In this document: in pieces, positions 35,637 through 43,619 of the stretch
Position numbering within the stretch: position 1 is the stretch's first letter
Layout: every line of letters starts with the position of its first letter
The notes under the pieces: generated by a model
Told to the model about the DNA's origin: nothing
What the model saw: the letters and a program-made list of their open reading frames with translations, nothing else
The model's database searches: none
From: Eubacterium oxidoreducens
GTDB lineage: Bacteria; Bacillota; Clostridia; Lachnospirales; Lachnospiraceae
Assembly: GCF_900104415.1 (NCBI RefSeq)
Contig: NZ_FMXR01000010.1
Coordinates: 62,001-126,000, forward strand
Length of the DNA stretch: 64,000 bases
Direction: 5' to 3'
Translations under genes and position numbers: made by a program

Positions 35637-35717
35637 ATTATAACCAATACCGTATTACAAATAGCACCGCTATCGTAATATCTCCTTATAAAAATACATC
35701 CATCCTTACAAAATCTT

Positions 35718-36650
35718 CTATAGCATATTAAAAACCGTCATCATAAGCGGAATCGTAATCAAGCTGCATAAAGTTGAAACAAAAACCGTCTTTGCTGCCA
35801 GATCAGTATTGGTCCCATATTGCTCAGAAATAATAGATATTGCCGATGCAATCGGAAGTGCCGACATCAAAACCAACACTTTTGGCATCATCAGGCTGCT
35901 TTCTTTAAAAACCAACTTTATTACCAAAATCGTAAGTAACGGCATCACAAAAAGTCTCATAATCGTTGCAATCCATACGTCTCGCCCCTTAAAGACATTT
36001 CTCAGATTAATCCTTGATAACGATAGTCCGACCACAATCATAGACAAACCGGCCGTCAGATTTCCCACATAAGTTAATAAATCCGTTGCCAATTGCACAA
36101 CCGGAATCTGAAAAAAGTAGAATATTAGACCTACCACAACTGCAATATTAATATTATTTACAAACATCTTCTTTATGCTTACCGTCTTTCCTACCGCATA
36201 TCCTTTTGTTAAGAGCTTTATTCCAAACGAAAACATCACAAAATTCGTAATGATGTTTGCAAATACCATCAAAAAAAGACCTTCGTCCCCATATAAAGAC
36301 AGCACTAACGGAAATCCCATAAATCCGTTATTCATAAACATGCAAGAAAAGATCCAAACGCCACGATTGCTTCGCTGCGCACGACATACTTTTATCAAAA
36401 CCAGTCCGAGAACCATTCCTCCAAGATGCATAATAAAAGCAGCGATTAAGATCAAACCACTTTGCTGTACCAGCTCCTTCTCAAACGGTCGAATCATCGT
36501 CAAAAAAACCGTTGCAGGAAATGCCACTTTTAAAATAAAAGTAGACAAATCCGGCGCAAACTGAGCTCTCAATATATTTCTTTTTCCTAAATAAAATCCC
36601 AAAAAAATCAGGACAAACAATATAAATACTCTACTAAAAATAACACCCAT
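35718..36650 (-). CDS. AEC-family (auxin efflux carrier-like) transporter
   Basis: About 310 residues from the ATG at 36650; a TTG start at 36671 is in frame. Ten membrane helices arranged as two five-helix halves: FSRVFILFVLIFLGFYLG at the start, FMNNGFMGFPLVLSLYG (family motif) near 115 and LTYVGNLTAGLSMIVVG near 195. AEC members export organic acids such as malate or malonate, or auxin-like compounds; no substrate can be assigned here. TTGACA at 36683-36688 is a likely -35, but the -10 is poor. Confidence 0.88.
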   Translation of the reverse strand: MGVIFSRVFILFVLIFLGFYLGKRNILRAQFAPDLSTFILKVAFPATVFLTMIRPFEKELVQQSGLILIAAFIMHLGGMVLGLVLIKVCRAQRSNRGVWIFSCMFMNNGFMGFPLVLSLYGDEGLFLMVFANIITNFVMFSFGIKLLTKGYAVGKTVSIKKMFVNNINIAVVVGLIFYFFQIPVVQLATDLLTYVGNLTAGLSMIVVGLSLSRINLRNVFKGRDVWIATIMRLFVMPLLTILVIKLVFKESSLMMPKVLVLMSALPIASAISIISEQYGTNTDLAAKTVFVSTLCSLITIPLMMTVFNML

Positions 36651-36689
36651 AACTTTATTATCAAACCACAATCAATTATCCATGTCAAA

Positions 36690-36720
36690 TAAAAGGGTTA
36701 CTGATTTTCACAGTAACCCC
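36690..36720 (-). terminator. Terminator of the SGNH hydrolase gene
   Basis: Minus strand GGGTTACTG, loop, CAGTAACCC then TTTTATTT. The -35 TTGACA of the AEC transporter starts within the T tract, so terminator and next promoter are fused. Confidence 0.85.
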
Positions 36721-36756
36721 ATTGTTCTTCATTTCAAATATCATATCCTTGGCAAA

Positions 36757-37395
36757 TCAAAAGTCAATCAGACGAATCAATCGGCTCAACTTATTTGCTA
36801 AAATTTCGTGTTCCGATGGCATCATATGTACGCTATCTTGTCTCGACGATCTTACATAAGCTGCCGCATTTACAAAAATACATCCATACTGTTCGGCAAT
36901 CTGTTCATATAATGCCGGCAATTCCTTCGATCGCTCAATTGCACTTTCATCAAACGAATAATTAAAAGCACTTGTCTTAATTCCCGTTCCAATAATCGGC
37001 GGAGCCATCAAAATAATCTTAGGCACATACCCTTGCTTTTCCTTTGTAAACGAAATGGTTTCCTCAACAAGCTTTTCCATTCCTCTCGCCACATCAATAG
37101 CGGTGGCATTGAACTGTTTTTTTAAATCATTTGTTCCCAACATAAAAATCACCATATCAAGCGGTTTATGAGAATTAAGACAAGGTCTTAGATAATCATA
37201 ACCATTCTTCCATGGTTCTTTTGGATCCGAAAACACCGTTGTTCTACCATTGCACCCTTCTTCTATCAAATCACAAAAATCTTGAAGATTCGATTGCAAT
37301 AGTGCTGTCCATCTGGTCTTCTTTGAAAAGCGCATTCCATTCAATGGATTGTATCCATATGTGTTGGAGTCGCCATAGCATAAAATATTCTTCAT
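36757..37395 (-). CDS. SGNH/GDSL-family hydrolase
   Basis: 212 residues, cytoplasmic (no signal peptide). Block I ILCYGDSNTYGYNP has the nucleophile Ser near residue 9; block III FMLGTNDLKKQF has the Asn; block V RQDSVHMM has the catalytic Asp and His. Close to the arylesterase/acetyl-hydrolase branch of SGNH enzymes. Substrate unknown: candidates are acetylated sugars or lipid esters. It has its own promoter about 90 bases upstream and a terminator. Confidence 0.9.
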   Translation of the reverse strand: MKNILCYGDSNTYGYNPLNGMRFSKKTRWTALLQSNLQDFCDLIEEGCNGRTTVFSDPKEPWKNGYDYLRPCLNSHKPLDMVIFMLGTNDLKKQFNATAIDVARGMEKLVEETISFTKEKQGYVPKIILMAPPIIGTGIKTSAFNYSFDESAIERSKELPALYEQIAEQYGCIFVNAAAYVRSSRQDSVHMMPSEHEILANKLSRLIRLIDF

Positions 37396-37489
37396 CAGTA
37401 CCCACCCAATTATTATTATTCAAGTCTTGCTAAACGAAACTTGGCGCAAACAAAAATAAACTGTGAATTTTGTCTTTATACCCAAAGAA

Positions 37490-37518
37490 ATTGTAGCATT
37501 TCTAACAAAAAAACTCAA
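37490..37518 (-). promoter_or_regulatory. Promoter of the SGNH hydrolase gene
   Basis: Minus strand TTGAGT, 17 bases, TACAAT. It implies a leader of about 85 bases. Confidence 0.5.
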
Positions 37519-37551
37519 CCGTCATTAAATGTTACATGTTTCAAAGCCCCC

Positions 37552-38397
37552 TTAGTCTTTTTGCAGCAACTCCCTCATTGCATGATAATCTCTATCCGGA
37601 TGCTTTTTTTGCGCAACGTTTATTACCTGATTTGAAACTGATTTATAAATCTTTTTTTGCTCCTGACTCAACTGAGATAAATGTTTTTCAACCGTAATCA
37701 AATCATTACGTTCAATCGGACCGGTCAGTGCCGCTTGCGGTCCTCGTTCAATAACCGCTTCTACATTGCCGATAATTAACGGTGCCATAGCCTTTAACGC
37801 TTCTTCTTTATCAAATCCACACTCTTCCATCATTTCCTGCGCCATGGATAAAAGTCCGACAACCAGATTTGAAGCCGTAGCAGCTGCCGTATGATACAAC
37901 GTTTTCTTATTTGTATCAAATGTCAAAAGAGGATTTGAACAATTCGCAAAAATATCTTTGATAACAGCAACTGCTTTTGGATTGCCTTCTACTGAAAATG
38001 CCGCATCTTTTATCGAAAGATATGTACTTTTTTTGTCACTAACCGCATATAATGGGTGGATAGATGCCGGATATCCTCCTAGACTCAGTGCGCCTTCAAA
38101 CACTTTTGAACTGATGCTTCCCGAACAATGCAAAATACATTTTTCTTGTATCGAACATGTCTTAACCTCTTGCCAGACACTTTCTATCAATCCATCCGGT
38201 ACCGTGATCAACACCACCTCACTGTCTGCAACCAGCTCTTTTATAGTCCGATAGATTTTTGAATGCGTAAAAGAAGCTGCCCATGCAGCAGCATCTTCCT
38301 TAGTATCATAATAGCCGATTATTCGATTGTTCTGCTCTGACCAGTACTTGCCAAGCGTACATCCTACCTTTCCGGCACCAATAATTCCAATATCCAT
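37552..38397 (-). CDS. Rossmann-like DUF2520 dehydrogenase-type protein
   Basis: 281 residues. N-terminal nucleotide-binding segment DIGIIGAGKVGCTLGKYW, NAD(P)-phosphate loop YDTKED, then the helical DUF2520 half (LYHTAAATASNLVVGLLSMA near 162). Resembles ProC and F420-dependent NADP reductases, but the natural substrate of this family is unknown to me. It is the last gene of the rsmH-mazG-nfo-ybaK run, 36 bases after ybaK. No clear terminator is seen. Confidence 0.8.
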   Translation of the reverse strand: MDIGIIGAGKVGCTLGKYWSEQNNRIIGYYDTKEDAAAWAASFTHSKIYRTIKELVADSEVVLITVPDGLIESVWQEVKTCSIQEKCILHCSGSISSKVFEGALSLGGYPASIHPLYAVSDKKSTYLSIKDAAFSVEGNPKAVAVIKDIFANCSNPLLTFDTNKKTLYHTAAATASNLVVGLLSMAQEMMEECGFDKEEALKAMAPLIIGNVEAVIERGPQAALTGPIERNDLITVEKHLSQLSQEQKKIYKSVSNQVINVAQKKHPDRDYHAMRELLQKD

Positions 38398-38433
38398 AAA
38401 TTTCCGCCTTGCTCCTTCACCCAGATATCACTC

Positions 38434-38916
38434 CTATAATTCTTCTGTGACATCTCCTAATTCATATTTTATCATCTTCGAAAGGTCGTCTAGCGCCACT
38501 TCAACTTGACGTCCCACCTTTCCGCCACTAAAGAAAATCGTATCAAAAGAAGCGGCACTTTCATCAACTACTGTACGAAAAAACTTCTTCATTCCAATCG
38601 GCGAACAACCACCATGAACATACCCTGTTAGTGGTAATAATTCCTTGGATTTAATCATTTCAACCTTCTTTTCGCCAACAAGTTTTGCCGCCTTTTTCAG
38701 ACTCAACCCTTTATTCACCGGCACAACAAAGACATAATGACTCTTAGAATGTCCTACTGTTACCAGTGTTTTAAATGTCTGATTCGGATCTTGTCCCATA
38801 GCTATGGCCACTTGTTCTCCACTCACCGAAGCATCCAGCTCATGCTTATAAGCTCGGTACGGGACCTTTTTTTGTTCTAACAAGCGCATCACATTGGTTT
38901 TTTCTTCTTTCTTCAC
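38434..38916 (-). CDS. ybaK: Cys-tRNA(Pro)/aminoacyl-tRNA deacylase YbaK/EbsC
   Basis: 160 residues. Hydrolyses mischarged tRNA. Family marks: YRAYKHELDASVSGEQVAIA, PNQTFKTLVTVGHSKSHYVF (with the conserved Lys) and LLPLTGYVHGGCSPIGMKK. The GTG start directly follows the nfo TAA. The length matches stand-alone YbaK rather than the ProX insertion form. Confidence 0.92.
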   Translation of the reverse strand: MKKEEKTNVMRLLEQKKVPYRAYKHELDASVSGEQVAIAMGQDPNQTFKTLVTVGHSKSHYVFVVPVNKGLSLKKAAKLVGEKKVEMIKSKELLPLTGYVHGGCSPIGMKKFFRTVVDESAASFDTIFFSGGKVGRQVEVALDDLSKMIKYELGDVTEEL

Positions 38917-39747
38917 TTAAATCATCCATTCCTTTATCATTGCGATTTCTTTTGCATATCCTTCATCATCATTAGGCGTTTCCAAAATAAACGGCTTATT
39001 CTGAAGCCACGGATGTTGCACAACCTTCTTAAGACCAGCAATTCCAATCTCACCTTCTCCGATTTTCGCATGACGATCCTTATGAGAACCACATATATTC
39101 ATACTATCGTTAATATGCACCGCTTTTAAATTATCAATTCCGATAACTTCGTCAAATGTTTTTAGAATTTCATCTAATTCTTGCTCTATATTGTATCCGC
39201 CATCCCAAACATGACAGGTATCAAAACACACTCCTAAATGCTGTGGATAACGAACTTTGCTTATAATATCTGCAAGTTCTGAAAGATTTCTTCCAACTTC
39301 CGTCCCTTTCCCCGACATAGTCTCAAGCAGCACTGTCGTATGCATATCTTCAAACATCGCCTGATCTAAGCCTTCTACAATCATCTCTATGGCAGGTCCA
39401 ATTCCCTGCCCCACGTGAGAACCCGGATGAAAATTATAATAATTCCCCGGCAGATATTCCATTCGTTTTAAGTCTTCCGCCATAGCCTCTTTTGCGAAAG
39501 CTCGAACACTTTCCTTAGACGAACAAAGATTCATGGTATAAGGCGCATGAGCTACCAATGTCCCAAATTCATGTTCTTTTATATATTGATCAAGCGCCTG
39601 CATATCCTTGATATCAAGCGGCTTTGCCTTTCCACCTCTTGGATTTCTTGTAAAGAATGCAAATGTATTACCTCCTAGGGCCGATTCTTTTTTCCCCATT
39701 TCCAAATATCCGTTAGAAACAGATAAATGATTTCCAATAAAAATCAT
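38917..39747 (-). CDS. nfo: Endonuclease IV (AP endonuclease)
   Basis: 276 residues. Cleaves DNA 5' to abasic sites with a three-zinc centre. TIM-barrel metal ligands are visible: NFHPGSHVGQG (His), LLETMSGKGTEVG (Glu), FDTCHVWDGGY (Asp/His), VHINDSMNICGSHKDRHAKIG (His, Asp, His) and LETPND (Glu). It overlaps mazG by 4 bases (ATGA) and abuts ybaK, giving a compact repair and quality-control operon. Confidence 0.96.
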   Translation of the reverse strand: MIFIGNHLSVSNGYLEMGKKESALGGNTFAFFTRNPRGGKAKPLDIKDMQALDQYIKEHEFGTLVAHAPYTMNLCSSKESVRAFAKEAMAEDLKRMEYLPGNYYNFHPGSHVGQGIGPAIEMIVEGLDQAMFEDMHTTVLLETMSGKGTEVGRNLSELADIISKVRYPQHLGVCFDTCHVWDGGYNIEQELDEILKTFDEVIGIDNLKAVHINDSMNICGSHKDRHAKIGEGEIGIAGLKKVVQHPWLQNKPFILETPNDDEGYAKEIAMIKEWMI

Positions 39748-40226
39748 AATTTGTCACCTCGTCTTTTTTCCTGTTTGCGCTTCGCTGCAACATCGATAAG
39801 GCCTTTCGCCTCTTCAAAAGCCCCCGGCAAATAATCTTCCATCCATTCTTTCCCTAATTTTTCTTCATGTTTTATGCGCTCCCATTCTTCTTTTGAAAAA
39901 GTTTTAGCATCGCCAAACACATGCGGATGTCTACGAATCATCTTATCATTAATTCCTTTTATAACATCCTCTATATCAAAATACCCTTCCTCTTTCGCAA
40001 TCTGTGCATGCATAACCACCTGCATCAACAAATCGCCCAATTCTTCTTTCAAGTTCTCCCAGTTCCCTGTATGACTCAAAATATTAATTCCGCAAACAAC
40101 TTCTGCCGCTTCTTCTACACAACACTTTTTTAAGCTTTCATGCGTCTGTTCCTTGTCCCATAAGCACCCATGTTGTCGATCGCGAAGCGCCTCTACCGTC
40201 TGCACAAACTTTTCAAACTCTGTCAT
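39744..40226 (-). CDS. mazG: MazG-family nucleoside triphosphate pyrophosphohydrolase
   Basis: 160 residues, one MazG domain rather than the two of E. coli MazG. Opens LRDRQHGCLWDKEQTHESLK; the metal-binding helix pair EEAAEVV and EELGDLLMQVVMHAQIA is intact. Removes pyrophosphate from non-canonical or excess NTPs. Ends in a basic tail (KRKQEKRRGD). GGAG is present before the ATG; the gene lies 18 bases after rsmH. Confidence 0.93.
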   Translation of the reverse strand: MTEFEKFVQTVEALRDRQHGCLWDKEQTHESLKKCCVEEAAEVVCGINILSHTGNWENLKEELGDLLMQVVMHAQIAKEEGYFDIEDVIKGINDKMIRRHPHVFGDAKTFSKEEWERIKHEEKLGKEWMEDYLPGAFEEAKGLIDVAAKRKQEKRRGDKL

Positions 40227-40244
40227 AATAATTCTCCACCAAAC

Positions 40245-41282
40245 TCAAGATTTAATTGCCCAGCGCATCTTCGTAGACTTTGCTCTGGGATTTCTTCTGC
40301 ATTCCTCCTGCGAAGGACGAATCACTTCCCTTGCAACATTTTCATAAATTCCGGCACGATAGTAATCTTTAAATGCTTTTTTCACCAATCGATCTTCACC
40401 GGAATGGAATGTCAAAACAGCTACCCTACCACCCGGATTGAGCACCGTCGGAAGCTTCTCCATAAATTGATACAACACTTCGAATTCATGATTCACATCA
40501 ATACGAAGCGCTTGAAAAGTTCTGGCACACGATTTTTTTACCGCTTCTTTTTGCTCTGCCTTAGGTAAAAAACCAAGTGCCTTTTCAATTACTTTTTTTA
40601 GTTGTAATGTTGTTTCAATCGGTTGATGCGCTTTCAAAAAACTTGTGATTGTCGTGGCAATTTCCACCGCATATGGCTCATCCGCATTTTCCGTCAAAAG
40701 TCCAATCAGTTCTTCTTTTGATAATTCTTTTAACCTTTGTGCGGCACTGATTCCTTGTGTCGGATCCATTCTAAGATCCAAAGGTCCATCGGCTTTATAA
40801 GTAAATCCTCGTTCAGGATTATCTATCTGCATCGATGATACCCCAAGATCAGCCAACACAAAATCAAACTTTCCCGTTTCCTTGACAACCTGATCTATAT
40901 TCGCAAAATTTATCCGTTTTACGGAAAAAATTTCTTCATCATACCCTTTTTCACGAAGCCGTTTTGTCGTTTTTTCCGACTCGATTGGATCAACATCAAG
41001 CGCATACAAATGCCCTCTCCCGGACAACTTTTCCAACATTTTTTCAGAATGTCCACCATATCCTAGCGTACAATCAAGACCTATCTGTCCCGGCTGAATA
41101 TCAAGAAACTCTAGTATTTCTTCCACCATAATGGAAATATGTGTTCCTGCAGGCGTTGAACCTTTTGCGATCACATGTTCTGCCATATCCGCATATTTCT
41201 CTGGCTGAAGTTCTTTGTATTTTTCTTCATATTTCCTCGGATATTTTCCGGAATAATGTACTCTTCTTTTATGTTCTGCCAC
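40245..41282 (-). CDS. rsmH: 16S rRNA (cytosine-1402-N4)-methyltransferase RsmH with N-terminal extension
   Basis: 345 residues; GTG start with AGGAG upstream. Core motifs: THISIMVEEILEFLDIQPG, DCTLGYGGHSEKML (SAM site, near 65; most relatives have GGGGHS), VLADLGVSSMQID, ERGFTYKADGPLDLRMD, LNPGGRVAVLTFHSGEDR and PRAKSTKMRWAIK at the end. About 45 extra basic residues precede the core. The gene is outside any cell-division cluster, so a second rsmH may exist elsewhere and this could be a paralogue with altered target. Confidence 0.92.
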   Translation of the reverse strand: MAEHKRRVHYSGKYPRKYEEKYKELQPEKYADMAEHVIAKGSTPAGTHISIMVEEILEFLDIQPGQIGLDCTLGYGGHSEKMLEKLSGRGHLYALDVDPIESEKTTKRLREKGYDEEIFSVKRINFANIDQVVKETGKFDFVLADLGVSSMQIDNPERGFTYKADGPLDLRMDPTQGISAAQRLKELSKEELIGLLTENADEPYAVEIATTITSFLKAHQPIETTLQLKKVIEKALGFLPKAEQKEAVKKSCARTFQALRIDVNHEFEVLYQFMEKLPTVLNPGGRVAVLTFHSGEDRLVKKAFKDYYRAGIYENVAREVIRPSQEECRRNPRAKSTKMRWAIKS

Positions 41283-41352
41283 AATTCTATCTCCTGCTCA
41301 TTTCATTTCCAACAATGAAAATTGTAAAACATTTTTTTCAGATTCACAACCT

Positions 41353-41382
41353 AAAAAAGACCATCACACATATGACGGTCCT
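41353..41382 (-). terminator. Terminator after the rubredoxin flavoprotein gene
   Basis: Stem GACCGTCATATG/TGTGATGGTC with T tract on the minus strand; the other side is also T-rich, so it may work both ways. Confidence 0.85.
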
Positions 41383-41405
41383 TTTTACCTTCTTTCTAAC
41401 AAATT

Positions 41406-42023
41406 CTATTCATAGATTGGTTCAAAATCATCCGGTCCATGACCGCAAAGCGGACAGGCATAATCAGACGGAAGTGTTTCTCCTTCATATACATATCCGC
41501 AAATCTTACATTTCCATCCAACAATTTTCTTATCACTTTCCACTTTAGCCGGCTTTGGTTTTATATCTGCCTGATAATCCGCATATGTAAGAGGGGCATT
41601 TTCACTTAACACTTTCGCATCGACAACCTCCGCAACAAACAGTGTATGTGTTCCAAGATCCATCTTCTCTACAACCTTGCCGCTAATTACCGCACAAGCC
41701 TGCCAGCCAAGATATGGAACTTCGTTGACATCTGTCGGAAAATTCAGTCCCGCCATCTTATCAACATCTCTTCCGGACTGAAAACCAAAATGCTTGACCG
41801 TTTCAAATGTAATGGTATTATCTAGCAGTGACAATGCAAAAACTCCGCTTTCTTTTATAAGGTCGCAGGTATAATTAGAATTTAGCACCGCTATAGCAAT
41901 TCTTGTCGGATTATTTGCCACCTGAATTCCTGTATTGGTAATACATCCATTGATTTTATCTCCCGATTTTGTCGAAAGCATAAATACCCCATAAGATAAA
42001 TTATATAGTGCCTTTTTGTCCAT
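41406..42023 (-). CDS. Flavin reductase-rubredoxin fusion (high-molecular-weight rubredoxin type)
   Basis: 205 residues from the ATG at 42023, which has GGGAGG upstream; the frame runs on to 42122 but without a ribosome site. Residues 1-155 are an FMN-binding flavin reductase-like domain (MDKKALYNLSYGVFMLST and NGCITNTGIQVANNPTRIA). Residues about 165-205 are a complete rubredoxin, with CKICGYVYEG and CPLCGHGPDDF as the Fe site. The design matches Hrb of acetogens, which passes electrons to flavodiiron proteins to remove oxygen or NO. Role here inferred from that. No flavodiiron gene is adjacent. Confidence 0.92.
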   Translation of the reverse strand: MDKKALYNLSYGVFMLSTKSGDKINGCITNTGIQVANNPTRIAIAVLNSNYTCDLIKESGVFALSLLDNTITFETVKHFGFQSGRDVDKMAGLNFPTDVNEVPYLGWQACAVISGKVVEKMDLGTHTLFVAEVVDAKVLSENAPLTYADYQADIKPKPAKVESDKKIVGWKCKICGYVYEGETLPSDYACPLCGHGPDDFEPIYE

Positions 42024-42045
42024 AATGTTTTCCTCCCTAATTGTA

Positions 42046-42639
42046 TTAATCCTTAAACTTCTCCTGTATAATCCTGCATATGTAATCTGCAGTTTTAACA
42101 TATCCAAACAAAGTACTGTCAATCATTAATTGGCGACCATACCGATCCCCTCTGTATGTTCCGGTAATTTGTTTGTGTCTTGCATGTAATGCCAATTCTT
42201 TTTCTTTATGCATTTCAGCCGCTTTCTTCTCACTGATATGATATTCTTCCATTATATGCTTTATCTTAGCTTCCTTCGGTGCATAGATATAGATACTCAG
42301 CACATCCTCTCGATTTCTCAAGTAATAATTCGCACTTCTTCCGACTATAATACACGAATCTTTCTTTGCAAGTTCTTGTATGATTTCCTCTTGTAATTTA
42401 ATTGCCTTCTTGGATAAATTAGTATAATATACGCCGGAACCTGTTTCCATACCATATAATACACCCTTTTTCATATCGGCTTTTTCAGCATCCGAGCGCT
42501 TTGCAGCTGTTTTTTTCACTATCTCATCAATAAAATATCGATCATAATATTCTACACCTAGTTTTCCTGCAATAAGCTTCGCTATTTCAATACCTCCGGC
42601 TCCAAAATCACAACCAATTGCGATAACAAAATGTTTCAT
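42046..42639 (-). CDS. Cytidylate kinase-like family protein
   Basis: 197 residues. The start FVIAIGCDFGAGGIEIAKLIAGKLG lies where the P-loop of cytidylate kinase-like (PF13189) proteins is found. CIIVGRSANYYL and the lid-like Arg-rich segment ARHKQITGTYRGDRYG also fit. The P-loop has no Lys/Arg at the usual place (GAGGIEI), so activity is uncertain. It is 22 bases before the rubredoxin fusion and probably co-transcribed. True CMP kinase (Cmk) looks different. Confidence 0.75.
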   Translation of the reverse strand: MKHFVIAIGCDFGAGGIEIAKLIAGKLGVEYYDRYFIDEIVKKTAAKRSDAEKADMKKGVLYGMETGSGVYYTNLSKKAIKLQEEIIQELAKKDSCIIVGRSANYYLRNREDVLSIYIYAPKEAKIKHIMEEYHISEKKAAEMHKEKELALHARHKQITGTYRGDRYGRQLMIDSTLFGYVKTADYICRIIQEKFKD

Positions 42640-42684
42640 AATGCACCTCCTAATTCTAGTCCCAATTTATTATCTTACAGGAAA

Positions 42685-42693
42685 ATTATACCA
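42685..42693 (-). promoter_or_regulatory. Extended -10 promoter of the kinase-like gene
   Basis: Minus strand TGGTATAAT, an extended -10, 45 bases before the start; the -35 is weak. Confidence 0.45.
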
Positions 42694-42767
42694 CGTGCGA
42701 ACGAATTACGTATATAACTTTTCCGTCAAAAACATACAATGTATCGTATATTTACAACTCTTATACT

Positions 42768-42798
42768 AAAAAAAGGATTTTCCAATCGGAAAATCCTT
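42768..42798 (-). terminator. Terminator of yceD-rpmF
   Basis: Minus strand AAGGATTTTCC, loop GATT, GGAAAATCCTT and a T run, 22 bases after the rpmF stop. Confidence 0.92.
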
Positions 42799-42819
42799 AA
42801 TTCGTTTCATATTATGAAA

Positions 42820-42999
42820 TTAATCCTGAGGGATAATCTCTTTTTTGTTGTAAGAGCCGCATGACTTACATACTCTATGAGGCATCATCAGTTCTCCGCA
42901 CTTACTGCATTTAACTAATGTAGGCGCACTCATTTTCCAGTTCGCTCTTCTTCTATCTCTTCTTCCCTTGGAAGATTTGTTCTTTGGACAAATTGACAT
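42820..42999 (-). CDS. rpmF: 50S ribosomal protein L32
   Basis: 59 residues. Starts MSICPKNKSSKGRRDRRRAN, and has the zinc ribbon CSKCGELMMPHRVCKSCG (four Cys). AAGGAGGTG precedes the ATG, which lies 4 bases after the yceD stop. The C-terminus NKKEIIPQD is normal for clostridial L32. The N-terminal CPK replaces the usual VPK. Confidence 0.97.
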   Translation of the reverse strand: MSICPKNKSSKGRRDRRRANWKMSAPTLVKCSKCGELMMPHRVCKSCGSYNKKEIIPQD

Positions 43000-43003
43000 C
43001 TGG

Positions 43004-43531
43004 TTACACCTCCTTAAATTGATTAAAAATATCTTGGATCACTGCCATTCTCGGGTCTAGTTCCGTCTGGTCACAATCGCAAGTTCGAATATTTAAATTC
43101 GTTCCACATTTGCTGCAGATTCCCCTGCAATCTTCCTTGCACAGAACCTTCGCCGGCCAGTTAACCAGAATCTCTCCATAGATGAGTTTATCCACATCCA
43201 GGCCCGATCCTATCATATAGTCTGCCGTTTCTTCTTCTTCCGCCACAATCTCTCCGGCTCCGTCAAGCTTAAGCTTTTCTGCAATCTGTAAAGAAAGCGT
43301 TCGCCGAACCGCTTCGAGACATCTGTCGCACGGAATCGAAACAACAATCTCTAGATCAGCTGATATGCAAAGTTCCCGATTGGAAACATTCTTCATACTC
43401 AGCGTAAACGGTGATTGCTTTACAATAGGATATTCAACGCCGCTTACCATAACTGATGTCTGTTCAAGCTTTGCTTCAAAGGTTTGTTCCTTATCCGCCG
43501 TTGTTAATAACTCTTTTAACTCAATTACCAT
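43004..43531 (-). CDS. yceD: YceD family protein (DUF177)
   Basis: 175 residues. DUF177 proteins accompany rpmF across bacteria and are linked to 23S rRNA accumulation. Visible: CDRCLEAVRRTL near 95 and a Cys-rich end CKEDCRGICSKCGTNL with CDCDQTELDPRM, a typical metal-binding pattern. Driven by a perfect consensus promoter. It is co-transcribed with rpmF. The usual downstream plsX is not here but 9 kb away. Confidence 0.93.
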   Translation of the reverse strand: MVIELKELLTTADKEQTFEAKLEQTSVMVSGVEYPIVKQSPFTLSMKNVSNRELCISADLEIVVSIPCDRCLEAVRRTLSLQIAEKLKLDGAGEIVAEEEETADYMIGSGLDVDKLIYGEILVNWPAKVLCKEDCRGICSKCGTNLNIRTCDCDQTELDPRMAVIQDIFNQFKEV

Positions 43532-43567
43532 GGCGCACTCCTATCAAACAATTACGCGTACTAAGAT

Positions 43568-43596
43568 ATTATATTTTTCCAGGGGCCGTTTGTCAA
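43568..43596 (-). promoter_or_regulatory. Perfect consensus promoter of yceD-rpmF
   Basis: Minus strand TTGACA, 17 bases, TATAAT; the -10 is 37 bases before the yceD start. It is the best promoter match in the window. Confidence 0.88.
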
Positions 43597-43619
43597 CCTG
43601 TTTTTATAATTTTTTATAC

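Noticed and set aside
42820-42999. Treating the rpmF region as empty because of its small size
   Set aside because: Translation on the minus strand gives a full L32 with a zinc ribbon, so it is annotated as a gene.
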